From contig NZ_JAGPXX010000008.1 of the NCBI RefSeq assembly GCF_018070345.1, positions 1 through 64,000 of the forward strand: a DNA stretch of 64,000 bases, in the 5' to 3' direction. Position 1 is the stretch's first letter, and each line of letters begins with the position of its first letter. Shown here piece by piece: positions 51,572 to 60,712 of the stretch. Source of the stretch: Streptomyces sp. F63 (lineage in GTDB: Bacteria; Actinomycetota; Actinomycetes; Streptomycetales; Streptomycetaceae). A model generated the notes under the pieces. The model was not told the origin of the DNA and did not search any database. It worked only from the letters and a program-made list of their open reading frames with translations. Made by a program: the position numbers and the translations under genes.

Positions 51572-51928
51572 TCAGCTGAAGGAGTCGCCGCAGGCGCAGG
51601 AACCGGTGGCGTTGGGGTTGTCGATGGTGAAGCCCTGCTTCTCGATGGTGTCGACGAAGTCGATGGAGGCACCGCCCAGGTAGGGAGCGCTCATCCGGTC
51701 CGTGACGACCTTGACCCCGTCGAAGTCCTTCACGACGTCGCCGTCGAGGGAACGCTCGTCGAAGAAGAGCTGGTAGCGGAGACCGGAACAGCCACCGGGC
51801 TGCACCGCGACCCGCAGCGCGAGGTCGTCGCGGCCTTCCTGCTCCAGAAGGGCCTTGACCTTGCTCGCGGCCGCGTCGGACAGGAGGATGCCGTCGCTCG
51901 CGGTGGTCTTCTCGTCCTGAACGGACAT
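51572..51928 (-). CDS. erpA: Iron-sulfur cluster insertion protein ErpA/HesB type
   Basis: The ATG at 51928 gives 118 residues of A-type carrier fold. Cluster-binding Cys residues are in 'QPGGCSGLRYQL' and the C-terminal 'ATGSCACGDSFS' (C-x-C), with 'LGGASIDFVDTIEKQGFTI' before it. A-type carriers deliver 4Fe-4S clusters to apo-enzymes, for example quinolinate synthase, which is the next divergent gene. A longer in-frame start upstream lacks homology-like sequence. Confidence 0.93.
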   Translation of the reverse strand: MSVQDEKTTASDGILLSDAAASKVKALLEQEGRDDLALRVAVQPGGCSGLRYQLFFDERSLDGDVVKDFDGVKVVTDRMSAPYLGGASIDFVDTIEKQGFTIDNPNATGSCACGDSFS

Positions 51929-52135
51929 CTGCTTCTCTCCCGGGTTGTACGGATCGCTTGCCGTCGGCTCAACCCACGGCGCCCCGGATTCATTCCGGGC
52001 GGCGGTGTCGCCTTCACTTCCGCTGTTCATGCTCGCACACCCTCGCGGCGGGGACACAGTTCCGGCGGGCCGCCGGCCGCCGGACGGATGCGTCACATCG
52101 ACACAAGCGCCATCGTCAAAGTGACGTGAAGCGGT

Positions 52136-52141
52136 TATGAT
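52136..52141 (+). promoter_or_regulatory. Candidate -10 of the nadA promoter
   Basis: TATGAT lies 54 bp before the nadA GTG in the divergent region, a good vegetative -10. The -35 at 17 nt spacing (TCGTCA) is poor. Confidence 0.45.
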
Positions 52142-52194
52142 AGATAGCGTCATTCAGACGAAAAGGGTGTCTGCAGAACAGGAAAAGGTGCGCA

Positions 52195-53373
52195 GTGACC
52201 ACCGCTCAGCCTCTCGACGTGTCTCCGACACCGCTCGCTCTCCTCCTGCTCGGCCGCGAGGCCGACGCCCGGAGCGAACGCGGTGTGGAATGCCCCGGCG
52301 ACCTGCCCGCGCCGTCCGACCCGGACCTCGTGGCCCGCGCCGCGGCGGCCAAGGCGAAGCTCGGGGACAAGGTCTTCGTCCTCGGCCACCACTACCAGCG
52401 GGACGAGGTCATCCAGTTCGCCGACGTGACCGGTGACTCCTTCAAGCTCGCCCGGGAGGCCGCCGCCCGGCCCCAGGCGGAGTACATCGTCTTCTGCGGT
52501 GTGCACTTCATGGCCGAGTCCGCGGACATCCTGACCGGCGACGCCCAGCAGGTCGTCCTCCCCGACCTCGCCGCCGGCTGCTCGATGGCCGACATGGCCG
52601 GCGCCGAGCAGGTCGCCGAGTGCTGGGACGTGCTGACCGACGCGGGCATAGCCGACTCGACCGTGCCCGTGTCGTACATGAACTCCTCCGCCGACATCAA
52701 GGCCTTCACCGGGCGCAACGGCGGCACGATCTGCACGTCCTCCAACGCCCGGCGGGCGCTCGAATGGGCCTTCGAGCAGGGCGAACGGGTGCTCTTCCTC
52801 CCCGACCAGCACCTCGGCCGCAACACCGCCGTACGGGACCTCGGCCTGTCCCTGGACGACTGCGTGGTCTACAACCCGCACAAGCCCAACGGCGGGCTCA
52901 CCACCGAGGAACTGCGCGCCGCGAAGATGATCCTGTGGCGCGGCCACTGCTCGGTGCACGGCCGCTTCTCGCTGGACTCGGTCAACGAGGTGCGCGAGCG
53001 GGTGCCGGGCGTCAACGTGCTGGTGCACCCGGAGTGCCGCCACGAGGTCGTCGCCGCGGCCGACCACGTCGGGTCGACGGAGTACATCATCAAGACCCTG
53101 GAGGCCGCCCCCGCCGGCTCGAAGTGGGCGATCGGCACGGAGCTCAACCTCGTCCGCCGGCTGGCGAACCGTTTCGCCGCCGAGGACAAGCAGATCTCCT
53201 TCCTCGACAAGACGGTCTGCTTCTGCTCGACGATGAACCGGATCGACCTGCCGCACCTGGTCTGGGCCCTGGAGTCACTGGCGGACGGCACGGTCGTCAA
53301 CCGCATCCAGGTGGACCCGGAGACCGAGAAGTACGCGAAGGCCGCGCTGGAGCGGATGCTCGCGCTGCCGTAG
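52195..53373 (+). CDS. nadA: Quinolinate synthase
   Basis: The 392-residue enzyme condenses iminoaspartate and dihydroxyacetone phosphate to quinolinate in NAD synthesis, using a 4Fe-4S cluster. Motifs: 'LGHHYQRDEVIQFAD', 'FCGVHFMAESADIL' (first Cys), 'YMNSSADIKAF', 'VLVHPECRHEV' and 'VCFCSTMNRID' (last cluster Cys region). The GTG start is used. A very strong 18-bp hairpin follows the stop. nadB and nadC are not in the visible stretch; the next gene is convergent. Confidence 0.96.
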   Translation: MTTAQPLDVSPTPLALLLLGREADARSERGVECPGDLPAPSDPDLVARAAAAKAKLGDKVFVLGHHYQRDEVIQFADVTGDSFKLAREAAARPQAEYIVFCGVHFMAESADILTGDAQQVVLPDLAAGCSMADMAGAEQVAECWDVLTDAGIADSTVPVSYMNSSADIKAFTGRNGGTICTSSNARRALEWAFEQGERVLFLPDQHLGRNTAVRDLGLSLDDCVVYNPHKPNGGLTTEELRAAKMILWRGHCSVHGRFSLDSVNEVRERVPGVNVLVHPECRHEVVAAADHVGSTEYIIKTLEAAPAGSKWAIGTELNLVRRLANRFAAEDKQISFLDKTVCFCSTMNRIDLPHLVWALESLADGTVVNRIQVDPETEKYAKAALERMLALP

Positions 53374-53387
53374 CCCGCGGGCAGAGG

Positions 53388-53430
53388 CGAGGGCCCGTCC
53401 CGCACCGGAGAGGTGCGGGACGGGCCCTCG
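53388..53430 (+). terminator. 18-bp perfect hairpin terminator of nadA
   Basis: Bases 53388-53405 and 53413-53430 are perfect complements with a 7-nt loop, 14 nt after the nadA stop and facing the convergent RND transporter gene. Confidence 0.9.
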
Positions 53431-53480
53431 TGCGTCGAACCGGGCGTCGAACCGGGCGTCGGGCGGTGCGTCCTCCGGCG

Positions 53481-56400
53481 TCAGACGCCGGCCGGTTCGG
53501 CCTCCCGGGCGCCGTCCCGCGAGCCGGATCCCTCCTCCCGCCCCCCGGCGGACCGCGCCCGCTTGGCGGCCCGCTTCGCCGCCCGGCGCTCCTTGCGGAG
53601 CTCGACCATCGCGTAGAGGGTCGGCACCAGCAGCAGCGTCAGCAGCGTCGAGGTGACCAGGCCGCCGATCACCACCACGGCCAGCGGCTGCGAGACGAAC
53701 CCGCCGTCGCCGGTGACCGCGAGCGCCATCGGCAGCAGGGCGAAGATCGTGGCGAGCGCCGTCATCAGGATGGGCCGCAGCCGGTGCCGGCCGCCCTCGA
53801 TCACCGCCTCGACGATCCCGTACCCCCGGGCCCGGTACTGGTTGACGAGGTCGATCAGCACGATGGCGTTGGTGACCACGATGCCGATCAGCATCAGCAT
53901 GCCGATCAGCGCCGGAACGCCCATCGGGGTGCCGGTCAGCACCAGCAGTCCCAGCGCGCCGGTGGCCGCGAACGGTACGGACACCAGCAGGATCAGCGGC
54001 TGGACCAGCGACTTGAACGTCGCCACCAGCAGCAGGAAGACGATCGCGACGGCCGCCAGCATGGCCAGCCCCAGCGCGGAGAACGCCTCGTCCTGGTCCT
54101 GCGAGACCCCGCCGATCCCGGCCTCGGCGCCCTCGGGCAGCTCCAGCGCGTCGAGGGTCGTCCGGAGCTCGGCGCTCACCGCCCCCGTGTTGTCGCCGGT
54201 CGGCTTGGCGGTGACGGTCGCGGCGCGGGCGCCGTCGATCCGGGTGGTGCCGGCCGGGCCGGGCACCGACTCGATCTCGGCGACCTCCCCGAGCCGCACC
54301 GTGCCCGCGGGGGTGGGCAGCCGGAGCTTCCGCAGCCCGGCCTCGGTGGTGACGGGCCGTGCGGACTTCACCACGACGTCGCGTTCGGCGCTGCCGAGCA
54401 CGGCCGTGCCCGCGGTGGTGCCGCGCACGGCCTGGGTGACCGCCTGGCCGAGCGTGCTCTCCGTGAAGCCGTACGCGGCGGCCTCCGGTTTGGCGGAGAC
54501 GGAGATCCGGGGCACGGACCGGGAGAGGTCGCTCTGGACGTCCGTGACGCCGTCGAGCTCCGCCACCGCGTCGCGCACCCGGTCGGCCGCCTCGCGCAGC
54601 ACCCCGGCGTCGGCCGCCTTGACGACGACGCTCAGGTTCTGGTTGCCGAAGCCGTCACCGGCGGAGACGGTGGTCTCCCCGATGCCGTCCCCCAAGTCCG
54701 CCAGGCCGCGGCGGATCTCGTCGACGACCGCGGCGGAGCCGTCCGAGTCCTTCAGCCGGACCTGATACGTCGCCTGGTTGGCGTCCCGGCCGCCGCCGAA
54801 GGCCGCCATGATGCCGGAGGAGCCGACGGTGACCTGGTGGTCGGCGACCCCGTCGATGCCGTCGAGCATCCGCTCGATCCTCCGGGCGGCCTCGTCCGAG
54901 ACGGACAGGGCGGTGCCGGGCGGCAGTTCCTGCTTGATCGAGACGGTGTCGGTGTTCCCGGGGTCGAAGAAGTTGGTCTTGAGCAGCGGGGTGATGCCGA
55001 AGGTGCCGACGAGCACCACCGCGGCGATCACCAGGCTGGTGACCCGGCGGCGGGTGGCGAAGCGCAGCACCGGCACATAGGCGCGCTGCAGCCGGCTGCC
55101 CGCCTCCTTCTCCTCGGCCGCCCGGCGCAGCGCCTCCGGGCCGGGCCCCGCGCCGCCGTCCGCGGCCTCCGGGGCGCGCAGGAACCAGTACGAGAGCACG
55201 GGCACGATCGTCAGCGAGACGATCAGCGAGGCGAGCAGGGCGACCGTCACCGTCAGCGAGAACTCGCCGAACAGCGCGCCGACCATGCCGCCGACCAGCC
55301 CGACCGGCAGGAACACCGCCACCGTGGTGAGGGTCGAGGAGGTGATGGCCCCGGACACCTCGCGGACCGCGCCGATGATGGCCCGTTCCCGCTCCTCGCC
55401 GTAGCCGAGGTGCCGCTTGATGTTCTCCAGGACGACGATCGAGTCGTCGACGACCCGGCCGATGGCGATGGTGAGCGCGCCCAGCGTCAGCATGTTGAGC
55501 GACAGGTCACCGGTCCACAGCACCACCAGGGTGACCACCACGGAGAGCGGGATGGACACCGCCGTCACCAGCGTCGAGCGCAGCGACACCAGGAAGACGA
55601 GGATGACGAGCACGGCCATGACGAGACCGAGGAGCCCTTCGGTGGTCAGGCTCTCGACGGACTTCGACACCGCGGGGCCCTGGTCGCTGACGACGGCCAG
55701 CCCGGCACCGGAGCCCAGGCTGCGCTCCAGCTCGGGGAGTTTCTCCGCCACGGCCTCGGAGATGGCGACGGCGCTGCCGTCCTGGCCCATGGTGAGCACG
55801 ACGCCGAGGCTGGGCTCGCCGTTGGTGCGGGTGAGCGAGGTGGCCTCGGCCGGCTGCTCCTCGACCTCCGCGACGTCACCGAGGCGGACCGGCTCCGCGG
55901 CCCGCTCCGCCCCGGTGGCGCCCGCGGCGCCCGCGGCGGCGGGGCCGCCCTGGCCGCCGGGCGCCGGGGTGAGGCGCAGCTCCTCGATCTCCTCCAGGCT
56001 CGTGTACCCTCCGCCGACCCGCACCGTCCGGTTCCTGCCGTCCTCGTCGAACGACCCGGCGGGCATCGTGGCGCCGTTCGCCCGCAGCGCCTGCGTCAGC
56101 GCGGCCGTGCTCAGCCCGGCCCGGGCGAGCTTCTTCTCGTCCGGGGTGACGGCGACGATCCGGTCGCGCACGCCCTCCAGGGTGACCCGGCCGACGCCCT
56201 CGATGTCCGCCAGCACCGGCAGCACCGAGCGCTCCAGGCGGCCGGCCAGCGCCTGCTGGTCCTCCTCCTCCGAGGTGGCGGCGAGCACGACGGCCGGGAT
56301 GTCGTCCGTGGAGCCCGCGACGACCTGCGGGTCGACGCCGTCCGGCAGCTGGGCGCGGGCCCGGTTCACGGCCTGCTGGACATCGGCGACGATCCGGTCG

Positions 56401-56705
56401 GTGCCGTCCCCGTAGTCGAACTGCGCCATGATCACCGCGGAGCCCTCGCCGGCCGTGGAGGTGACGCCGGTGATCCCGTCGACCGCCTGGACGCCGTCCT
56501 CCAGGGGGACGACGACCTGCTTCTCCACCACGTCGGGGGCCGCGCCGGGGTACGGGGCGATCACCGACACCATCGGCAGTTCGATCGAGGGCAGCAGCTG
56601 CTGCTTGAGCTGGGGTATCGCGATGGTCCCGAAGACCACCGCGACGATCGCCACGAGGGCGACCAGTCCCCGTTGGACGAGGCTGATACGGGACAGCCAG
56701 GACAT
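53481..56705 (-). CDS. RND-family efflux permease (AcrB/SwrC-like)
   Basis: The ATG at 56705 gives 1074 residues with two six-TM bundles and two large periplasmic-type loops: 'ALVAIVAVVFGTIAIPQL' at the start, the TM4 proton relay region 'GRVVDDSIVVLENIKRHLG' with two Asp, and TM10 'LLMLIGIVVTNAIVLIDLVNQ'. The layout matches HAE1-type pumps for drugs, lipids or peptides, known also in Gram-positive bacteria such as SwrC. A Gly/Ala-rich insert near residue 250 is strain-like. Neighbouring two-component genes (56985-59101) lie upstream on the same strand and could regulate it. Confidence 0.9.
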   Translation of the reverse strand: MSWLSRISLVQRGLVALVAIVAVVFGTIAIPQLKQQLLPSIELPMVSVIAPYPGAAPDVVEKQVVVPLEDGVQAVDGITGVTSTAGEGSAVIMAQFDYGDGTDRIVADVQQAVNRARAQLPDGVDPQVVAGSTDDIPAVVLAATSEEEDQQALAGRLERSVLPVLADIEGVGRVTLEGVRDRIVAVTPDEKKLARAGLSTAALTQALRANGATMPAGSFDEDGRNRTVRVGGGYTSLEEIEELRLTPAPGGQGGPAAAGAAGATGAERAAEPVRLGDVAEVEEQPAEATSLTRTNGEPSLGVVLTMGQDGSAVAISEAVAEKLPELERSLGSGAGLAVVSDQGPAVSKSVESLTTEGLLGLVMAVLVILVFLVSLRSTLVTAVSIPLSVVVTLVVLWTGDLSLNMLTLGALTIAIGRVVDDSIVVLENIKRHLGYGEERERAIIGAVREVSGAITSSTLTTVAVFLPVGLVGGMVGALFGEFSLTVTVALLASLIVSLTIVPVLSYWFLRAPEAADGGAGPGPEALRRAAEEKEAGSRLQRAYVPVLRFATRRRVTSLVIAAVVLVGTFGITPLLKTNFFDPGNTDTVSIKQELPPGTALSVSDEAARRIERMLDGIDGVADHQVTVGSSGIMAAFGGGRDANQATYQVRLKDSDGSAAVVDEIRRGLADLGDGIGETTVSAGDGFGNQNLSVVVKAADAGVLREAADRVRDAVAELDGVTDVQSDLSRSVPRISVSAKPEAAAYGFTESTLGQAVTQAVRGTTAGTAVLGSAERDVVVKSARPVTTEAGLRKLRLPTPAGTVRLGEVAEIESVPGPAGTTRIDGARAATVTAKPTGDNTGAVSAELRTTLDALELPEGAEAGIGGVSQDQDEAFSALGLAMLAAVAIVFLLLVATFKSLVQPLILLVSVPFAATGALGLLVLTGTPMGVPALIGMLMLIGIVVTNAIVLIDLVNQYRARGYGIVEAVIEGGRHRLRPILMTALATIFALLPMALAVTGDGGFVSQPLAVVVIGGLVTSTLLTLLLVPTLYAMVELRKERRAAKRAAKRARSAGGREEGSGSRDGAREAEPAGV

Positions 56706-56984
56706 GGGTGCGGATCTCGCTTTCCGGAGGTTCGTCGGTTCCGGCTTTCCCGGGGCACGTCCCGGGAGGGCACGCCGGACGGCGCCGGACGGGCAGGGCC
56801 GGCCGGCGGGAGGGGCCTGCGGCCCGTCCCCACGATCCCCCACCGCGGCGGCGGCTTCGTCACCCCTCTGGGCGGTTCCGCCGGCCGCACGTACCACGGA
56901 CGCAGTACGCGACGCGGCTCCGGCCGGGACCCGCCGCGCGGGTGGGGCCGGGCCCGCGCGCCGGGACGATCCGGGCCGGGGGCG

Positions 56985-57695
56985 CTACACCCGGGGCCGC
57001 ACCAGGCCCGACTCATAGGCGATGACGACCAGTTGGGCCCGGTCGCGGGCGCCGAGCTTGGCCATCGCCCGGTTCACGTGGGTCTTCACGGTCAGCGGGC
57101 TGACGGTGAGGCGCTCGGCGATCTCGCCGTTCGAAAGACCCGCCGCGACCAGGCCCAGCACCTCCCGCTCCCGGCCGGTGAGGACGTCCAGCCGGCCGGC
57201 GCCCCCGTCGCCACCGTCGCCGCCGGCGCGGCCGTCCCGCGCGGGCGGCTCTCCCGGCGGCGCGCCCTGGGAGAGGAAGGAGGCGATGAGGGCGGTGGTC
57301 GCCGCCGGCGACAGCAGCGACTCCCCCGCCGCGACGGTGCGGATCGCCGCCAGCAGTTCCTCGGGCTCCGCCCCCTTGCCGAGGAACCCGGACGCACCCG
57401 CCCGGAGCGACTCCACCACGTACTCGTCCACCTCGAAGGTCGTCAGCATCACCACCCGTACCCCGGACAGCTCCGGATCGGCGCTGATCAGACGGGTGGC
57501 GGCGAGCCCGTCGGTGCCGGGCATCCGGATGTCCATCAGGACGATGTCGGCCCCGAGCTCACCGGCCAGCCGGACGGCCTCCGCGCCGTCGGACGCCTCA
57601 CCGACGACCTCCATGCCCGGCTCGGAGTCGACGAGGATCCGGAAGGCGCTGCGCAGCAGGGCCTGGTCGTCGGCGAGCAGTACCCGGATGGTCAT
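56985..57695 (-). CDS. NarL/LuxR-family response regulator
   Basis: The 236-residue regulator has a receiver ('VLLADDQALLRSAFRILVD', phospho-acceptor Asp in 'ADIVLMDIRMPGTDGL', 'VVMLTTFE', 'GFLGKGAEPEEL') and a LuxR helix-turn-helix ('LTGREREVLGLVAAGLSNGE'). A Gly/Asp-rich linker of about 25 residues joins them. Its ATG overlaps the kinase stop (57692-57695) by four bases. It lies upstream of the RND pump gene with a 279-bp gap; control of the pump is plausible but unproven. Confidence 0.93.
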   Translation of the reverse strand: MTIRVLLADDQALLRSAFRILVDSEPGMEVVGEASDGAEAVRLAGELGADIVLMDIRMPGTDGLAATRLISADPELSGVRVVMLTTFEVDEYVVESLRAGASGFLGKGAEPEELLAAIRTVAAGESLLSPAATTALIASFLSQGAPPGEPPARDGRAGGDGGDGGAGRLDVLTGREREVLGLVAAGLSNGEIAERLTVSPLTVKTHVNRAMAKLGARDRAQLVVIAYESGLVRPRV

Positions 57696-59101
57696 ATGGC
57701 CCCTTCTCTCCGGCGCACGCGCCGGCGGGCGGCGTCCGCGGCGGACATCCCGTCGGCGGTGAGCGGCAGGCGCACGTGGACCCGGAAGCCGCCCCCGCGG
57801 TGCGGACCGGTCTCGCACACGCCGCCGAGCGCCGTCACCCGCTCCCGCATGCCGAGCAGGCCGTGGCCGCCGGGCGGGGCGGGGGAGGCGGGCTCCCCGC
57901 CGCCGGGGCCCGCTCCGCCGGCGCCGGCGGAGCCTGCGCGGCCTGCGCGGCCTGCGCGGCCTGCGCGGCCGGGGGCACCTGCCCCGTCGTCGAGGACGCT
58001 GACCTCCAGGACCCCCGCACCCCGCGCTATCCGGATCCGGGCCGCGGCGCCCTCCCCCGCGTGCTTGTGCGTATTGGTCAGCGCCTCCTGCACGACCCGG
58101 TAGGCGGTGAGGTCCACCGCGGCGGGCAGTTCCCCGGTCACGGCCGCGGCTTGTTCCGGGCGGCGGCTGAACCACGGGCCGCGCGGCTCGGTGGAGGACA
58201 CCTCCACGTCCACCGGCAGTCCGGTCCGCACGAAGCCGCCGACCAACTGGTCCAGCACGCCCAGGCCGGGGGCGGGCTCGGTCGGCGCCTCCGGGTCGCC
58301 GTACTGCCGGAGCAGGCCGACGGTGGTGCGCAGCTCGTTCAGCGCCGATCGGCTGGCCTCCCGCACGTGAGCCAGCGCCTCCTTGGCCTGGTCGGGGCGG
58401 TTGTCCATGACGTGCGCGGCGACCCCGGCCTGCACATTGACCAGGGCGATGTGGTGGGCCACCACGTCGTGCAGCTCTCGGGCGATCCGCATGCGCTCCT
58501 CGGCCACCCGGCGGCGGGCCTCCTCCTCGCGGGTGCGCTCGGCCCGTTCGGCGCGCTCCCGGATGGCGTCGACGACGGCGCGGCGGCTGCGGACGGCGTC
58601 TCCGGCGGCCGCGGCCATGCCCATCCAGGCCGAGATGGCCAGGTTCTGCTGCCCGTACCAGGGGCGGGGCCCGAACACCGCGGCGGCCGTGGTGAGGGCG
58701 AGGACGGCCACGGCCCCGGCCCGCCAGGTCGTCGTACGGTCGGTGCGGGAGCCGACGGTGTACAGGGCGACGGCCGCGGTCAGCGCGATGGGCGTGCCCT
58801 CCTCGCCCGGTCCGGTGACCAGTTCGAGGAGGGTGAGCGCACTGGTGGTGACGAGGACCCGGGCCGGCATCCGCCGCCGCAGGATCAGCGCCGAGCAGGA
58901 GAGGACCGCGATGAGGACGCTGGAGACCTCGGGGGTGCGGTCCCCGAACCGGGGCTGCTCGTACGGCCTGTGGTCCACCGCCAGGCTGACGAGGACGAGC
59001 ACGAGCACGACGCCGGCGAGCGCGGCGTCGAACGCGAGAGGGTGCGAGCGCAGCCAGCGCTGCGAGCGGGCCATGCCCGGACCGGCGGCGAGGGTTGTCA
59101 C
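57692..59101 (-). CDS. Membrane sensor histidine kinase (DesK/LiaS-like)
   Basis: The 469-residue kinase has several TM segments in the first 170 residues, then 'RIARELHDVVAHHIALVNVQ' with the phosphorylated His of the HisKA_3 group, and an ATPase domain ('VVQEALTNTHKHAGEG', 'LEVSVLDDGAG', 'GHGLLGMRERVTALGG'). A Gly/Arg/Ala-rich insert (GRAGRAGRAG) is encoded by 9-bp tandem repeats at 57932-57967. The GTG at 59101 has no clear ribosome site; an ATG 27 nt inside (MARSQRWL) is an alternative start. Confidence 0.92.
   Translation of the reverse strand: MTTLAAGPGMARSQRWLRSHPLAFDAALAGVVLVLVLVSLAVDHRPYEQPRFGDRTPEVSSVLIAVLSCSALILRRRMPARVLVTTSALTLLELVTGPGEEGTPIALTAAVALYTVGSRTDRTTTWRAGAVAVLALTTAAAVFGPRPWYGQQNLAISAWMGMAAAAGDAVRSRRAVVDAIRERAERAERTREEEARRRVAEERMRIARELHDVVAHHIALVNVQAGVAAHVMDNRPDQAKEALAHVREASRSALNELRTTVGLLRQYGDPEAPTEPAPGLGVLDQLVGGFVRTGLPVDVEVSSTEPRGPWFSRRPEQAAAVTGELPAAVDLTAYRVVQEALTNTHKHAGEGAAARIRIARGAGVLEVSVLDDGAGAPGRAGRAGRAGRAGSAGAGGAGPGGGEPASPAPPGGHGLLGMRERVTALGGVCETGPHRGGGFRVHVRLPLTADGMSAADAARRRVRRREGAI
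57932..57967. repeat. Four tandem copies of a 9-bp unit inside the kinase gene
   Basis: GCCTGCGCG is repeated four times in the ATPase-domain linker and codes for Gly-Arg-Ala triplets. Repeats like this can vary in number between strains without breaking the frame. Confidence 0.85.
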
Positions 59102-59204
59102 AGCAGCACACGGTACGGGGTCCGGCGGCCGCCCGTGACCGGCCCGGCCCCGGGACCCGCAGGTCCGGGGCGCAGCGGCTGGGGGCTGTCCGCCGCGCCC
59201 GCCC

Positions 59205-59483
59205 TCAGCTCGGGATGAGCCCCTCGTCGCCCAGCATCGCCCGGACCTCGTCCAGGGTCGCCTCGGGCGACGGGAGGATCAGCTCGGAGGGCTCCAGGGC
59301 GTCGTCCGGCAAGGGCTCCCCGAACTCCCGTACGGCGTCGAGCAGCGCGTGGAGGGTGCGCCGGAAGCCGGGTTCGTCGCCGCCCTCCATCTCCGCGAGC
59401 AGCTCGTCGTCCAGCTTGTCGAGCTCGGCGAAGTGGCTGTCGGCCAGCCTCACCTGCCCCTCCCCCATGATCCGTACGATCAC
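59205..59483 (-). CDS. PspA-associated protein PspAA
   Basis: The 92-residue acidic protein ('MIVRIMGEGQVRLADSHFAE', 'LPDDALEPSELILPSPEATL') matches the PspAA family that follows pspA in actinobacteria. It has no TM or signal peptide and is thought to act with PspA in the membrane-stress response. The GTG start is preceded by GAGGAGG at 5 nt. It lies 84 nt downstream of pspA. Confidence 0.9.
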   Translation of the reverse strand: MIVRIMGEGQVRLADSHFAELDKLDDELLAEMEGGDEPGFRRTLHALLDAVREFGEPLPDDALEPSELILPSPEATLDEVRAMLGDEGLIPS

Positions 59484-59567
59484 GACGACCTCCTCTGCCG
59501 CTGGCGGCCCGCCGGGGCCGGTCCGGGTGCCCTGCTTCCGGTGCCCTGCTGTCCGGTGCCCCGCCGC

Positions 59568-60413
59568 TCAGTGCTTGCCGAAGTCCGGCGGGGACTGCTG
59601 CTGATTCTGCGGCTGTCCGCCCTGCGGCGCCTGCTGGGGCTGCGCCTGCGGGGACGGCGTCTGCTGGTCCTGGGCCCGGCCGCTCTCGATGGCCTGCTGC
59701 TGGGTGCTGCCACCGGCCAGCTCCGCCTTCATCCGCTGGAGCTCCAGCTCGACGTCCGTGCCGCCGGAGAGCCGGTCCAGCTCGGCCGCGATGTCGTCCT
59801 TCGCCATGCCCGTCGGGTCGTCCAGCGCCCCGGAGGCCATCAGCTCGTCGATCGCGCCGGCGCGCGCCTGGAGCTGCGCGGTCTTGTCCTCGGCACGCTG
59901 GATCGCGAGGCCGACGTCGCCCATCTCCTCGGAGATGCCGGAGAACGCCTCACCGATCCGGGTCTGCGCCTGGGCGGCGGTGTAGGTGGCCTTGATGGTC
60001 TCCTTCCGCGTGCGGAAGGCGTCGACCTTGGCCTGCAGGCGCTGGGCGGCGAGGGTGAGCTTCTCCTCCTCGCTCTGCAGGGTCTGGTGCTGCGTCTCCA
60101 GATCCGTCACCTGCTGCTGGAGCGCGGCCCGGCGGGACAGGGCCTCGCGGGCGAGGTCCTCGCGGCCGAGGGCGAGCGCCTTGCGGCCCTGGTCCTCCAA
60201 CTTGCCCGACTGGTTCTGCAACTGGCCCAGCTGCAGCTCCAGCCGCTTGCGCGAGGTGGCGACGTCCGCGACGCCGCGGCGGACCTTCTGCAGCAGCTCC
60301 AGCTGCTTCTGGTACGAGTAGTCGAGGGTCTCGCGCGGGTCCTCCGCCCGGTCCAGGGCTTTGTTGGCCTTCGCGCGGAACATCATCCCCATCCGCTTCA
60401 TGACACCGCTCAT
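59568..60413 (-). CDS. pspA: PspA/IM30 family membrane-stress protein
   Basis: The ATG at 60413 gives 281 residues: an N-terminal amphipathic helix ('MKRMGMMFRAKANKAL'), a long coiled coil ('EDPRETLDYSYQKQLELLQK' to 'ELDRLSGGTDVELELQRMKA') typical of ESCRT-III-like PspA/Vipp1 proteins, and a Gln/Pro/Gly-rich disordered tail. PspA binds stressed membranes and helps hold the proton gradient. The divergent DUF3043 gene starts 300 bp away. The C-terminal tail may be variable. Confidence 0.93.
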   Translation of the reverse strand: MSGVMKRMGMMFRAKANKALDRAEDPRETLDYSYQKQLELLQKVRRGVADVATSRKRLELQLGQLQNQSGKLEDQGRKALALGREDLAREALSRRAALQQQVTDLETQHQTLQSEEEKLTLAAQRLQAKVDAFRTRKETIKATYTAAQAQTRIGEAFSGISEEMGDVGLAIQRAEDKTAQLQARAGAIDELMASGALDDPTGMAKDDIAAELDRLSGGTDVELELQRMKAELAGGSTQQQAIESGRAQDQQTPSPQAQPQQAPQGGQPQNQQQSPPDFGKH

Positions 60414-60712
60414 GGGTCTCGCGCGCCCCCTTCTCCGGGCTCGTCCTCGGGCAGTCCTCGGACCCACAGTAAGGGCCCTGCTTCCATTACCGCACTGATC
60501 GGCCCCGGATGCGCTCCTCCTGCAGGACGATCACGGGACGGCCTTCTCCGGCGCAGGGAGTAGGCCGTGGCCCCAGGGGTCTGGTACCCCGCCGCCGGCG
60601 ACCCCCACCGGCCGGTACACCACCCCGCTCCCCGTACCGGGCCCGACCGTTGCGGGATCGTGCCCGGTACGGGTTGGGGTTCCGCCCCGGGAACCCCGTA
60701 CCCTTGGGTTTC

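Noticed and set aside
49708..51672. Minus-strand 654-residue frame
   Set aside because: Antisense of the large membrane protein; Arg/Gly-rich.
52620..58103. Plus-strand 1827-residue frame across nadA, RND pump and two-component genes
   Set aside because: Only a GC-bias shadow frame; genes on the other frames carry all motifs.
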